The notes: generated from the letters alone by a model not told the origin. A stretch of 64,000 nt of DNA from Saliphagus infecundisoli (GCF_020177375.1 NZ_JAIWHV010000001.1:372001-436000); one strand, 5' to 3'; shown: positions 50,750 to 58,365, counted from the stretch's first letter. Numbers and translations are program-made.

Positions 50750-51571
50750 TCAGCGATCGGGCATCGTCGAGTGTCGCGTCGACGCCCCCATGTCCGCCCG
50801 CCTCGACGGCGAGGGCGCCATCGTCGAGTGCATCGTTCCCCGGGAACGGGGCCGTGAGTCCGAGCCGAGGGGGGTGTCCTCACCCTCCTTTTGCTCGCTC
50901 CCGTCGTCGGCCTCGCCTGCCTCTTCCTCGTCGGTGTCCTCCTCGTCCGTCTCGTCGCCCTCCCTGAGTTCGTCGAGGCGTTCCCGTGCCTCGTCGAGTT
51001 CGTCGCCGAACCCCTCGAGCTTCGAGCGCATCGCCGACTCGAGCTCCGCCTCGACGAACCCTTCTTCGTCGCCCTCTCCACCGCCGACGGCGTCCCCGAC
51101 CGCCTCGGCCGCCGACTCCGCGAGCGACTCCTCGGCTTCGTCTTCCCCGTCGGTCTCCTCGCTCTCGCCGTCCGTCTCGTCCTCCCCGAGGGCCCCGATC
51201 CGTTCCTCGACTGCCTCCTGGAGCTCCCCGACCTCCGTGGGGAGTTCCTCGTCGTCGGCCTCGGCGACCTTCGCGAGTTTCACCAGCACCCGGAGGTCGC
51301 CGATCTGCTCCTCGCGTCCCTGGGCGATCGCCTCGAGCAGGGAGTCGGGTTCGGTGCCGTCCTCGAGCTCGTCGAGCCCGAGCGCCTCGAGGAGGGCGTC
51401 GGCGTCCTCGGCTTCGATCAGCTCGTTTGCCTCCTCGGCGATCCCGCCGAGGCCGCTCGCGTCGAGTTCGCCGGGGAGGTCCTCGCTTCCCTCGGGCGCT
51501 CCGAGCCCGTCGATCGCGTCCTCGGTCTCCTCTAACAACCGGTTCGCTCGGTCGGCGATCGAGTCGCTCAT
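50750..51571 (-). CDS. Acidic helical protein of the scaffold-like cluster (gene D)
   Basis: A 273-residue, very acidic, helix-rich protein (SDSIADRANRLLEETEDAIDG; LRVLVKLAKVAEADDEELPTEVGELQEAVEERIG; AMRSKLEGFGDELDEARERLDELREG). No family recognised. From about residue 234 the composition flips: the last 40 residues are Ser/Arg/Met-rich and basic, with HSTM repeated, encoded by DNA with a 12-base repeat (CATCGTCGAGTG at 50762-50773 and 50819-50830). That may be a shifted or extended C-terminus. It is last of four same-strand genes. Confidence 0.6.
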   Translation of the reverse strand: MSDSIADRANRLLEETEDAIDGLGAPEGSEDLPGELDASGLGGIAEEANELIEAEDADALLEALGLDELEDGTEPDSLLEAIAQGREEQIGDLRVLVKLAKVAEADDEELPTEVGELQEAVEERIGALGEDETDGESEETDGEDEAEESLAESAAEAVGDAVGGGEGDEEGFVEAELESAMRSKLEGFGDELDEARERLDELREGDETDEEDTDEEEAGEADDGSEQKEGEDTPLGSDSRPRSRGTMHSTMAPSPSRRADMGASTRHSTMPDR

Positions 51572-51619
51572 TGGATCCGTTTGGGTGGGACGGGGTATCA
51601 GGTTGGCGCTCGTCCGGCG

Positions 51620-52429
51620 CTACTCCTCGCTTTCGCTTACCGTCTCGATGATCTCCTCGGTCATCTCCTCGCGGCTCAGGTTCGCCTTCACGTCGATATC
51701 CTTGGCGACCGACTGGAGGTCCCGGTAGGACATCACCTCGAGGAAGTCCTCCAGGGTCTCGCGTCTGAGTCCCTCGAGGTCTTCGGGCGCGGGCGTCCCG
51801 TCGCCCTCGGCGAGGAGGTCGGGCGTGGCCTCGTCGGCTTTCTCGGTGAGGCCCCCGCTCTCGTCGTCGCCCTCCTCGTCGCCGTCCTCGGCTTCCTCCG
51901 TCTCCTCGCCCTCTTCGTCTTCTCGGGCTTCCTCGTCACCGTCGCTCTCCTCGTTGGCGATATCCGGCGTCGCCTCCTCGACCTCGTCGGTCGCTTCCTC
52001 GATGGCGCCGTCGACGGCGTCTCCGGCACTCTCCTCGGGGATCGCCGCCCGGACCCCGTCGCCGAGCTCCTCGCTGCCGATCGCCTCGGCCGCGGAGGCG
52101 ATCGCCTCCCGGCTCGCCAGCCGGGAGACGACGCCGACGATCGCCTCGCGGATCGCGGTTTTGACCTCGCCTGCGATCTCTCCGAACTCCGCGCCCCGCT
52201 CTAACCCGGAGTCGATCGTCTCGTGGACCTCCCCGCCGATCGCCTCGCCGAACTCGCGGCCGGCTCGGGCGCCGAACTCGCGGCCGACGGAGGCGCCGAG
52301 CGCCCCGGCGTCGACCTGGTCCTTGATCGAGCCGCCGCCCAGCAGCTCGCTCGCGTCCAGTTGCTCGGTCACCTCGTCGGTGACGATCTCGGCGAGGTCG
52401 AAGCCGCCGTCGCCCTCGTCGTCGCTCAT
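51620..52429 (-). CDS. Acidic glycine-tetrad protein with SAP/Rho-N-like end (gene C)
   Basis: A 269-residue protein. Residues 45-65 have glycine at every fourth position (45, 49, 53, 57, 61, 65; GASVGREFGARAGREFGEAIG), a pattern for tightly packed or membrane-active helices. Helices with Ala/Ile follow, then an acidic linker (about 150-205). The C-terminus (LEDFLEVMSYRDLQSVAKDIDVKANLSREEMTEEIIETV) looks like a SAP or Rho-N helix-loop-helix, often nucleic-acid binding. The N-terminal part is paralogous to the next gene upstream. Function unknown. ATG 52429 is preferred over an in-frame start three codons earlier. Confidence 0.65.
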   Translation of the reverse strand: MSDDEGDGGFDLAEIVTDEVTEQLDASELLGGGSIKDQVDAGALGASVGREFGARAGREFGEAIGGEVHETIDSGLERGAEFGEIAGEVKTAIREAIVGVVSRLASREAIASAAEAIGSEELGDGVRAAIPEESAGDAVDGAIEEATDEVEEATPDIANEESDGDEEAREDEEGEETEEAEDGDEEGDDESGGLTEKADEATPDLLAEGDGTPAPEDLEGLRRETLEDFLEVMSYRDLQSVAKDIDVKANLSREEMTEEIIETVSESEE

Positions 52430-52459
52430 TGGTCCCACCTCGCGAGAGAGGCGGGAGGG

Positions 52460-52813
52460 CTACTCGTCGCCCCCCTCATCGCTTCCCTCCTCGTCGTCCT
52501 CGCTTTCCGATTCCTCGCCGTCCTCGCTTTCGCCGTCGCTGCCCTCGCTCTCCTCGCTCCCGTCGGACTCCGCCTCGTCACCGTCGTCGTCCGCGAGGAA
52601 CTCCTCGACCAGCCTGTCGCCGACGGTCCGCCCGACCGCCTCGCCGATCACGCGCCCGAGGGACTCGCCGATCAGGCGGCCGATCGCCGCGCCGGTGTTC
52701 TCGGCGTCGTCGAGTTCGCCCTCCCACTGGGTGCCCTCGAGAAGCTCCGCGACGTCGATCGACTCGGCGAGGCGCTCGTAGTCGATCCGGTCGGTGATCG
52801 ATTCCTCGCTCAT
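52460..52813 (-). CDS. Small glycine-tetrad acidic protein (gene B)
   Basis: A 117-residue protein. After IDVAELLEG it has seven glycines spaced exactly four apart (41, 45, 49, 53, 57, 61, 65: GAAIGRLIGESLGRVIGEAVG and on), forming one amphipathic helix with a continuous glycine stripe. The last 40 residues are nearly all Glu, Asp, Ser and Gly. Alignment of ELL-x-G and the tetrads with gene C indicates duplication. The ATG overlaps the stop of gene A by four bases. Function unknown. Confidence 0.65.
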   Translation of the reverse strand: MSEESITDRIDYERLAESIDVAELLEGTQWEGELDDAENTGAAIGRLIGESLGRVIGEAVGRTVGDRLVEEFLADDDGDEAESDGSEESEGSDGESEDGEESESEDDEEGSDEGGDE

Positions 52814-53673
52814 TCGCCGTCCTCCTCGTTTCCCTCGTCCTCTTCGCTTCCGTCGGATTCCTCGTTGCTCTCCTCACTTTCCTCGTCCTCGTCGTCACCG
52901 AGGGGGCCCGCGTCGGACAACCCGGAGCTCCCGTCGCCGAGCAACTGGTTGACGAGTTCGCGGGCGAGCTGGCCGACGAACTCCTCGATCGGGAGCTCGC
53001 TCAGGACGTTCGCCGCGCTCTCGCGGGCCGAGCTTGCCGCCCCCGAGAGGGGTCCCTCACCCTCTTCGCCCTCCTCGTCCTCGCCACCGCCCAGCAGGCC
53101 GCCGAGGCCGCCACCGAGCAGGTCGCCGAGACCGCCATCGAGGAGGTCACCGAGGCCGCCGTCGCCGAGCCCCGCGACCGCCGACAGCAGGTTGCCGAGC
53201 AGGTTGCCGTCGCCCGGACGCGCCGAGAGATCCAGGTTCACGTCGCCCAGATTGACCTCGAGGCCCAGCAGATCGAGGTAGAGCCCGTCCAGGTCGAGGT
53301 GAAGCACGCCGGTCGCGTCCTCGTCCTCGTAGACGTCCTCGGGGCTCTGGTCGTGGCCGCCCTCTCCTTCCTCGCTTCCCTCGCTCTCATCGTCTTCGCT
53401 CTCCTCTCCGTCCTCGTTTTCCTCGCTCTCATCGTCTTCGCTCTCCTCTCCGTCCTCGTTTTCCTCGCTCTCATCGTCTTCGCTCTCCTCCCCGTCCGCT
53501 TCTTCGCTCTCCTCTTCGTCCTCGTCGGCTTCGGGTTCTCCCTCACCCTCCTCGTCGGCCTCTTCTTCTTCGCCGCCGTCGGTCATCAGTCGCCGGGAGT
53601 CGTCGCCGGTCGCCTCGAGGACGTCCCGTGCTCTCTCCTCGTCGGTCTCGTCGGATCGCGTACGATCGGCCAT
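52810..53673 (-). CDS. Acidic repeat protein with GNLLGNLL-type domain (gene A)
   Basis: A 287-residue protein, first of the cluster. Residues 31-120 are almost pure Glu/Asp/Ser, including three copies of a 14-residue acidic repeat. Then comes LHLDLDGLYLDLLGLEVNLG, LDLSARPGDGNLLGNLLSAV and a GGLGDLL heptad series (about 123-196). I recall the PG-x-GNLLGNLL pattern from secreted bacterial proteins of unknown function and from other haloarchaea. A Leu-rich helix (IEEFVGQLARELVNQLLG) and another acidic tail end the protein. No signal peptide is seen. ATG 53673 is the first start giving this composition. Confidence 0.65.
   Translation of the reverse strand: MADRTRSDETDEERARDVLEATGDDSRRLMTDGGEEEEADEEGEGEPEADEDEEESEEADGEESEDDESEENEDGEESEDDESEENEDGEESEDDESEGSEEGEGGHDQSPEDVYEDEDATGVLHLDLDGLYLDLLGLEVNLGDVNLDLSARPGDGNLLGNLLSAVAGLGDGGLGDLLDGGLGDLLGGGLGGLLGGGEDEEGEEGEGPLSGAASSARESAANVLSELPIEEFVGQLARELVNQLLGDGSSGLSDAGPLGDDEDEESEESNEESDGSEEDEGNEEDGE
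53379..53504 (-). repeat. 42-bp tandem repeat inside gene A
   Basis: Three copies of a 42-base unit start at 53379, 53421 and 53463; the first two are identical or nearly so and the third diverges after about 53492. Each encodes an acidic 14-residue unit (EDDESEENEDGEES). The copy number could vary between strains by slippage. Confidence 0.75.
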
Positions 53674-53728
53674 AGACACTCGAACGACGGACGGACGAAG
53701 GGTGGTAGTTTGGCTTGCATGTGCGCCG

Positions 53729-54793
53729 CTACGGCCCCGAGCCGGCGATACCGTCCGGTTCGAACGGCTCGTGGCGGACCCGGTACCCCTCCGGGCTCTC
53801 CTCGATCCGGTCGACCTCATAGAACGCGATTCGCTGCTCCATCGCTGTCATCACCGGCACGTCGTAGCGTTCGGCTCGGTACTCGAGGTCCTCCCCGTCG
53901 GCCCGCCGCTCGGAAACGAACTCCCGGTGGTCCTCGAGGCGGCGCCGGGCGACCGACCGCGAGAGGTCGGCCACCTCGCCGACGTGCTCCTCGAAGGCGG
54001 AGACGAACCCCTCCTCGAGCTCGTAGCCGACCGAGTTCCGCCCGGCACAGATCGCCGCCAGCGTCGTCGTTCCGGTCCCCCAGAAGGGGTCGAGGACGGT
54101 GTCGCCGTAGGCGGAGTACATACACAGGAGCCGGTAGGGGATCTCGAGGGGGTAGGCCGCCGAGCGGTCCCGGAGCTCGTCTCCCGAAAGGGACTGCAGG
54201 CGCCCCCGGACGTCGCTCCAGAGGTCCGAGAACCACCGGTTTCGCTCCTCCCAGAAGTACGCGGCCTCGTATCGCCGCTCGGCTCCGGGTTCGAACGACC
54301 GCGACTCGCCACCGTTGCGAAAGACGAGAACGTGCTCGTGTTCCAGGGTGACGTAGGCGTTCGGGGGGACCATCCCACTGCCCATGAACTTCGCGGCGCT
54401 GTTCGTCGGCTTTCGCCAGAGGATATCGGGGAGAGGGTCGAACCCCCGGTCGGCGAACGCCTCGACGATCCGCGCGTGGTTCGGATAGACCCGGAACCGG
54501 TCGTCTACGGTGCGGGTCGCGTCGCCGACGTTGATACACGCGATGCCCCCATCGACGAGCACCCGGGAGAGCTCGTCCCAGACGCGGTCCAACTGGGCGT
54601 GCATCGCTTCGAACGCCCGCTCGGCCTCGCCCGCCTCGAGAGCCGCCCCAACCGCCGGATCGAGCTCCGAGAAGAGGTCGTCCCAAAGCTCGATCATCGG
54701 GTACGGCGGCGACGTGACGACGAGTTCGACCGAGTCGTCGGCGAGCGAGAGGTCGCGTGCGTCGCCGACGCGGACGCGGTGGGTCGTCTCCAT
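53729..54793 (-). CDS. Orphan beta-class DNA methyltransferase (probable CTAG type)
   Basis: A 354-residue amino-methyltransferase. The catalytic motif TSPPYP comes first (about residue 28), then a target-recognition region, then the SAM-binding end VLDPFWGTGTTTLAAICAGRNSVGYELEE. That order is the beta class. The TSPPY form suits N4-cytosine modification. Haloarchaea widely carry an orphan CTAG methyltransferase (Zim) of this plan, which I think this is. No restriction endonuclease gene is nearby, so a self/non-self role is unlikely. It lies upstream of the acidic cluster on the same strand, 55 bases away. Confidence 0.85.
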   Translation of the reverse strand: METTHRVRVGDARDLSLADDSVELVVTSPPYPMIELWDDLFSELDPAVGAALEAGEAERAFEAMHAQLDRVWDELSRVLVDGGIACINVGDATRTVDDRFRVYPNHARIVEAFADRGFDPLPDILWRKPTNSAAKFMGSGMVPPNAYVTLEHEHVLVFRNGGESRSFEPGAERRYEAAYFWEERNRWFSDLWSDVRGRLQSLSGDELRDRSAAYPLEIPYRLLCMYSAYGDTVLDPFWGTGTTTLAAICAGRNSVGYELEEGFVSAFEEHVGEVADLSRSVARRRLEDHREFVSERRADGEDLEYRAERYDVPVMTAMEQRIAFYEVDRIEESPEGYRVRHEPFEPDGIAGSGP

Positions 54794-54937
54794 TCGTCTC
54801 CTCGGTTCGCCGTCCGTCCCTTAGCTCCTTCGTCGCGGCTCGAATGTCCTCTCGGGACGGTCGGCGAAGAACACCGACGAGCCGCCGGCTCGCGGGTCGG
54901 CGGTCGCGAAAAAGACGAACTCCGCCCGAAGCGCCGG

Positions 54938-55519
54938 TTACTCGGCCTCTTCTTCCTCGACTTCGGCCTCTTCCTCGTCGTCGTCGGCCTCCTCCTCATC
55001 GTCCTCGTCGTCGTCGGTTCCGAAGTCGTCGTCGAAGTCGCCGCCGAACTCGTCGTCCTCGTCTGCGGTCTCGAACTCCTCGATGGGCTCCCACTCGTCG
55101 TCTCCCGACTGGAGCTTGCGCCGGATCAGGGCGACGGCCGCGACGAGGCCGAGGCCGACCAGGATCGGCCGGAGCCGGCTGCCGGAGGGCTCCTCGGCGT
55201 CCTCTTCTGCGTCCTCACTCCCCTCGTCCTCGCCGCTTACGACGTCGTCGATCACGTCGGGCTCCTCGAAGTCGTCGATCGGAACGTCCTCGGCGTCGAT
55301 GTCGACGTCGCGGGCCCCGAGCAGGTAGCCCGCGGCAGCGCCCAGCCCGAGGAGGGCGCCGGCCATCGGGACCGTCCGCGAGGGGTCTTTCTTCCCCTCG
55401 CCCGCCTCGTCGATGGCGTCGAGGATCGGCTCGCGCATCGGGGTCTCCAGGCCGACGGTCACGGCTTCTTTGACGACACGTTCCGCGAGGGGTTGTGCTT
55501 CGTCTTCGTCTGCGGGCAT
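54938..55519 (-). CDS. Acidic two-helix membrane protein, unknown function
   Basis: A 193-residue protein: an amphipathic start (PLAERVVKEAVTVGLETPMREPILDAIDEA), a glycine-rich helix (VPMAGALLGLGAAAGYLLG, about 49-68), a 45-residue acidic loop, a second helix (LRPILVGLGLVAAVALI) with a basic flank, and an acidic C-terminal tail of about 55 residues. The style matches the neighbouring acidic cluster. I recognise no family. Confidence 0.65.
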   Translation of the reverse strand: MPADEDEAQPLAERVVKEAVTVGLETPMREPILDAIDEAGEGKKDPSRTVPMAGALLGLGAAAGYLLGARDVDIDAEDVPIDDFEEPDVIDDVVSGEDEGSEDAEEDAEEPSGSRLRPILVGLGLVAAVALIRRKLQSGDDEWEPIEEFETADEDDEFGGDFDDDFGTDDDEDDEEEADDDEEEAEVEEEEAE

Positions 55520-55690
55520 GTCTCACCAGAGAACGTCCCCACTGATAGGTCTGTCCAATATTGATATCGTGTCTTTTCGAAGCGTAAAATTCCTTGGCGG
55601 CGCGCTGACGCCCTCTCGGCGGCGGTTCGATGTGGGTCGTCGTTCGTCGAGAGCGGGTTCGACGCCCTTCGCTGGCGCGGTGGTCCCGGC

Positions 55691-56290
55691 CTATAGAGCG
55701 ACCCCGATCCCGAGGTCGCCGGCCGCCGCGAACCCCCGGAAGCCGTAGCCAAAGAGGAGCGTCGCCGGGATCGCCCCCGCCAGCGCCGCCCGTATGCGGG
55801 AGGTGTCGTGGATGACGACGAGCCCGAGGACGAGAAGCGCCGCACCCCACGTCGTACAGAGGAGCCGAAGCGCGGGCACCGGGACCCCCGCGAGCGCACA
55901 GGGCGCGGCCGCGTAGCCGATCACCTGCACGGTCTGGCTGATCCCCGCCCGATCGGGGACGAGGACCATCAGACAGAGCGTCTGGATCGCCGCGATGGCG
56001 TGGAGAGCGAGGGGAGCGACCAGCAGGACCACCAGTCCGAGCCAGAACGCCGCGGCCAGCGCCGGGGCGACCCCGAGATCTGGATAGGCTCCCGGCTCCA
56101 GGGCGTAGCGGGTCGCCTCCGCACAGAAGACGACGACCACGAAGAAGACGAGTCCGGGCGCCTGATCGCCCGGGGCGACCCCGGCCTCGAAGAACCGCCG
56201 CGGGCGAACGAGCACCTCGAGCCAGGCGCGCGCGATCGCCCGTGGACCCCGCTCCCGGCCGCCCTCGGGCTCCTCGATCCAGGTCGTCAT
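55691..56290 (-). CDS. YIP1 family membrane protein
   Basis: A 199-residue protein of the haloarchaeal YIP1 family: an N-terminal cytoplasmic part with GPRAIARAWLEVLVRPRRFFEAGVAPGDQAPGL and five helices. The ATG at 56290 places MTTWIEEPEGGRERG at the family N-terminus. Eukaryotic YIP1 proteins act in membrane traffic; the archaeal role is unknown. Confidence 0.83.
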   Translation of the reverse strand: MTTWIEEPEGGRERGPRAIARAWLEVLVRPRRFFEAGVAPGDQAPGLVFFVVVVFCAEATRYALEPGAYPDLGVAPALAAAFWLGLVVLLVAPLALHAIAAIQTLCLMVLVPDRAGISQTVQVIGYAAAPCALAGVPVPALRLLCTTWGAALLVLGLVVIHDTSRIRAALAGAIPATLLFGYGFRGFAAAGDLGIGVAL

Positions 56291-56365
56291 TCGTGGCGAA
56301 CTCGGGATGGCGGCCTCAAGCGTCTGCCGATTCGGGTTCATACTACGGCGATACGTCTTTCAAGG

Positions 56366-56391
56366 TTCTCGGCGCCCCGTATTGCCGAGAA
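56366..56391. terminator. Small hairpin after the FMN reductase gene
   Basis: TTCTCGGC (56366-56373) and GCCGAGAA (56384-56391) form a perfect 8-bp stem with a ten-base loop, 26 bases beyond the end of the reductase gene and 75 bases before the YIP1 start. No T tract follows on the minus strand, so it could equally be a regulatory palindrome of the YIP1 promoter. Confidence 0.4.
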
Positions 56392-56417
56392 TCTTCACGT
56401 AGTTACAGCCAGCAGTA

Positions 56418-57056
56418 TCACCTCCCGCGGGCGCCGACGTTCTGCTCGCTCTCGAAGGAGTCCGGGTCGGGCTCGATCCGGGCGTACTGGACGGCGTGGC
56501 GGCCGAGCGTCGCGACGCGCTCTTCTAACTTCTCGTCTACGAACTCGCCGTCCTCGAAGGCGGTCCGGGCCGTCGGGATCGCGGCCTGATGGGGGATCAC
56601 CCAGGCGTTCAGCGACCGACAGACCGACCGCAGATGTTCGAGGGTCGTCACCGGAAACGAGCCGCCGGCGACCGCCAGCAGCCCCACGGTCTTGTCCTCG
56701 AACTCGTCGAACCCACAGTAGTCCAGTGCGGTCTTCAGCGGTGAGGAATAGGAGCCGTGGTACATCGGCGACCCGAGCAGGATCGCGTCCGCATCCCGAA
56801 GCCGGGCGGCGACCTCCCCGGCGTCCCCGGCCTCCGAGCGATCGACGTCGGCGTCGAACGTCGGCACCTCGAGCTCCCGGAGGTCAATGAAGTCGGTCTC
56901 GGCGCCGCCACGGCCGGCTTCCTCCAGGGCTCGCGAGAGCGCGAGGGCGGTGTAGCTCTCCTCCCGTAAACTGCCACAGAGGCCGGCGACCCGGATCGGC
57001 TCCTCGCCGCCGTCGGCTTCGACGCGGGTCCGTCCCTCCGACTGCGTCGGGTTCAT
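56418..57056 (-). CDS. NADPH-dependent FMN reductase family protein
   Basis: A 212-residue flavodoxin-fold reductase: VAGLCGSLREESYTALALSRALEEA (phosphate loop), FIDLRELEVPTFD, AILLGSPMYHGSYSSPLKTALDYC (the SPxYHG-x-xS flavin-site motif) and VAGGSFPVTTLEHLRSVC. It reduces flavins, quinones or azo compounds with NADPH. ATG 57056 is chosen over an in-frame start nine codons earlier; both have weak context. Confidence 0.85.
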   Translation of the reverse strand: MNPTQSEGRTRVEADGGEEPIRVAGLCGSLREESYTALALSRALEEAGRGGAETDFIDLRELEVPTFDADVDRSEAGDAGEVAARLRDADAILLGSPMYHGSYSSPLKTALDYCGFDEFEDKTVGLLAVAGGSFPVTTLEHLRSVCRSLNAWVIPHQAAIPTARTAFEDGEFVDEKLEERVATLGRHAVQYARIEPDPDSFESEQNVGARGR

Positions 57057-57178
57057 GCTCCCTTCGTTGGCGGGCCGGGCCAAAAGGATACTGTCGGCGC
57101 CCAGGCGCCCTCGTTTCTCGGCCGACGCGTGGCGTCCAAAAATCTATATTTTTGATACGTGGGCGCGATGGCCGTCTC

Positions 57179-57397
57179 ATGTCGGCCGCTCGCTCTGAGG
57201 AGGGGATCCCGCCCCGGTACGGGATCGGCACGTTCCTCGTCGTGCTCGTAGCCCTCGCGTGCGCGGTCCTGGTCGGCCAGTCGTTTCTCCGGCTCCGGAC
57301 CGTCCTCGCGGTCGCCGCCCTCGGTCTCCTCTCGGTCGTGGTCTCCCTGTTCTACAGGTTGGTGGTCGCAGTCGAGCGGATCGCGTACGAACCGTAA
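57179..57397 (+). CDS. Small two-helix membrane protein, unknown function
   Basis: A 72-residue protein: a polar start (SAARSEEGIPPRYG), two hydrophobic helices (IGTFLVVLVALACAVLVGQSF and VLAVAALGLLSVVVSLFYRLVVAV), and a charged end (ERIAYEP). No family recognised. The ATG at 57179 is preferred to an in-frame TTG at 57152. TATATTTTTGATAC, about 30-40 bases upstream, is a good promoter candidate. Confidence 0.6.
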   Translation: MSAARSEEGIPPRYGIGTFLVVLVALACAVLVGQSFLRLRTVLAVAALGLLSVVVSLFYRLVVAVERIAYEP

Positions 57398-57426
57398 TTC
57401 CCCCGCTCTCCCTTCGAGGGTCCGAT

Positions 57427-58365
57427 CTACCGCCGGAGGCGCGCGACCGTCCCACCCTCCCGGTTCTCGATCTCGACCAGTTCGTCCTCCGAGAGGTCCG
57501 CCAGGATCCCCTGCAGCCATTCCTTGCCGTATTCGCCCTCCGGCGCGTAGTCGATCCGGATCCGGTGGCCGAGGTCGTCGATCGGGAGATCGTCGTACTC
57601 TCGGAGCGTCGAGAGCACCCGTCCGCGGAACTGCCGGCGGCTCCCCTCGAACGCCGGCTGGGTGGGGACGTCCGGCGCCGTAAAGTCACCGGTCGCGTAG
57701 GCGTCACACCATCGGCGCCAGGGACAGCCCGACTCCTCGCAGCGGGGGGTCTGGGTGCAGGCCACGCCGCCGAGTTCCATGATCGCGTTGTTCCAGACCT
57801 GCGACTCGCCCTCGGGCATCAGTTCGGACGCGGCGTCCTCGAAGGCGGCGTCGTCGTCGGGCACCGAGAACGCCCGATAGAGCACCCGCTTGACGTTCGT
57901 ATCGACGACGGCGTCGCCGTTGTCGAACGCGAAACTCGCGACGGCGTTGCCGGTGTAGGGCCCGACGCCCATGAGTTCCTGCAGGCCGTCCGGACTCCTG
58001 GGAAACTCCCCTCCGAACTCCTCTTCTACCTGTCGGGCGGCCTCGTGGAGGTACTTCGCGCGGTTGTTGTACCCCAGGCTGTGATCGGTCCAGAACCCCA
58101 CGACGGCGGATCGGTCGGCGGCCGCCAACTCCGCCGTGGTGGGCCACCGCTCTATGAACTCCGCCCAGGCCTCCTCGACCCGGCCGATCTGGGTCTGCTG
58201 GCTCATCACCTCGCTGACGAGGATCGCGTAGGGGTCGTCCGTCTCCCGCCAGGGGAACTCGCGGTGGTCTGCCTCGTACCACTCGATCAGGGCAGTTCGG
58301 ACCGCCTCGCGATCGACGTCGGCGAACGGCTCGGGCTCCCCCGCCGCATCCGTACCCTCGCTCAT
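57427..58365 (-). CDS. mutY: A/G-specific adenine glycosylase MutY
   Basis: A 312-residue HhH-GPD glycosylase: WYEADHREFPWRETDDPYAILVSEVMSQQTQIGRV, the hairpin LMGVGPYTGNAVASFAFDNGDAVVDTNVKRVLYR with the catalytic Asp, and the Fe-S cluster loop C-x6-C-x2-C-x5-C (ACTQTPRCEESGCPWRRWC). It removes adenine opposite 8-oxoguanine. The C-terminal domain (about 215-312) is shorter and more acidic than in bacterial MutY and has little resemblance to the Nudix-like module. Confidence 0.9.
   Translation of the reverse strand: MSEGTDAAGEPEPFADVDREAVRTALIEWYEADHREFPWRETDDPYAILVSEVMSQQTQIGRVEEAWAEFIERWPTTAELAAADRSAVVGFWTDHSLGYNNRAKYLHEAARQVEEEFGGEFPRSPDGLQELMGVGPYTGNAVASFAFDNGDAVVDTNVKRVLYRAFSVPDDDAAFEDAASELMPEGESQVWNNAIMELGGVACTQTPRCEESGCPWRRWCDAYATGDFTAPDVPTQPAFEGSRRQFRGRVLSTLREYDDLPIDDLGHRIRIDYAPEGEYGKEWLQGILADLSEDELVEIENREGGTVARLRR

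Noticed and set aside
50792-50880. Plus-strand frame beginning MSARLDGEG opposite the tail of gene D
   Set aside because: Codon use is good for about 30 codons, but the frame then runs without a stop into the mirror of gene D, so no gene can be delimited.
50750-53673. Gas-vesicle gene cluster
   Set aside because: The proteins are small, acidic and helical as some Gvp proteins are, but none has the GvpA core or any Gvp motif I know.
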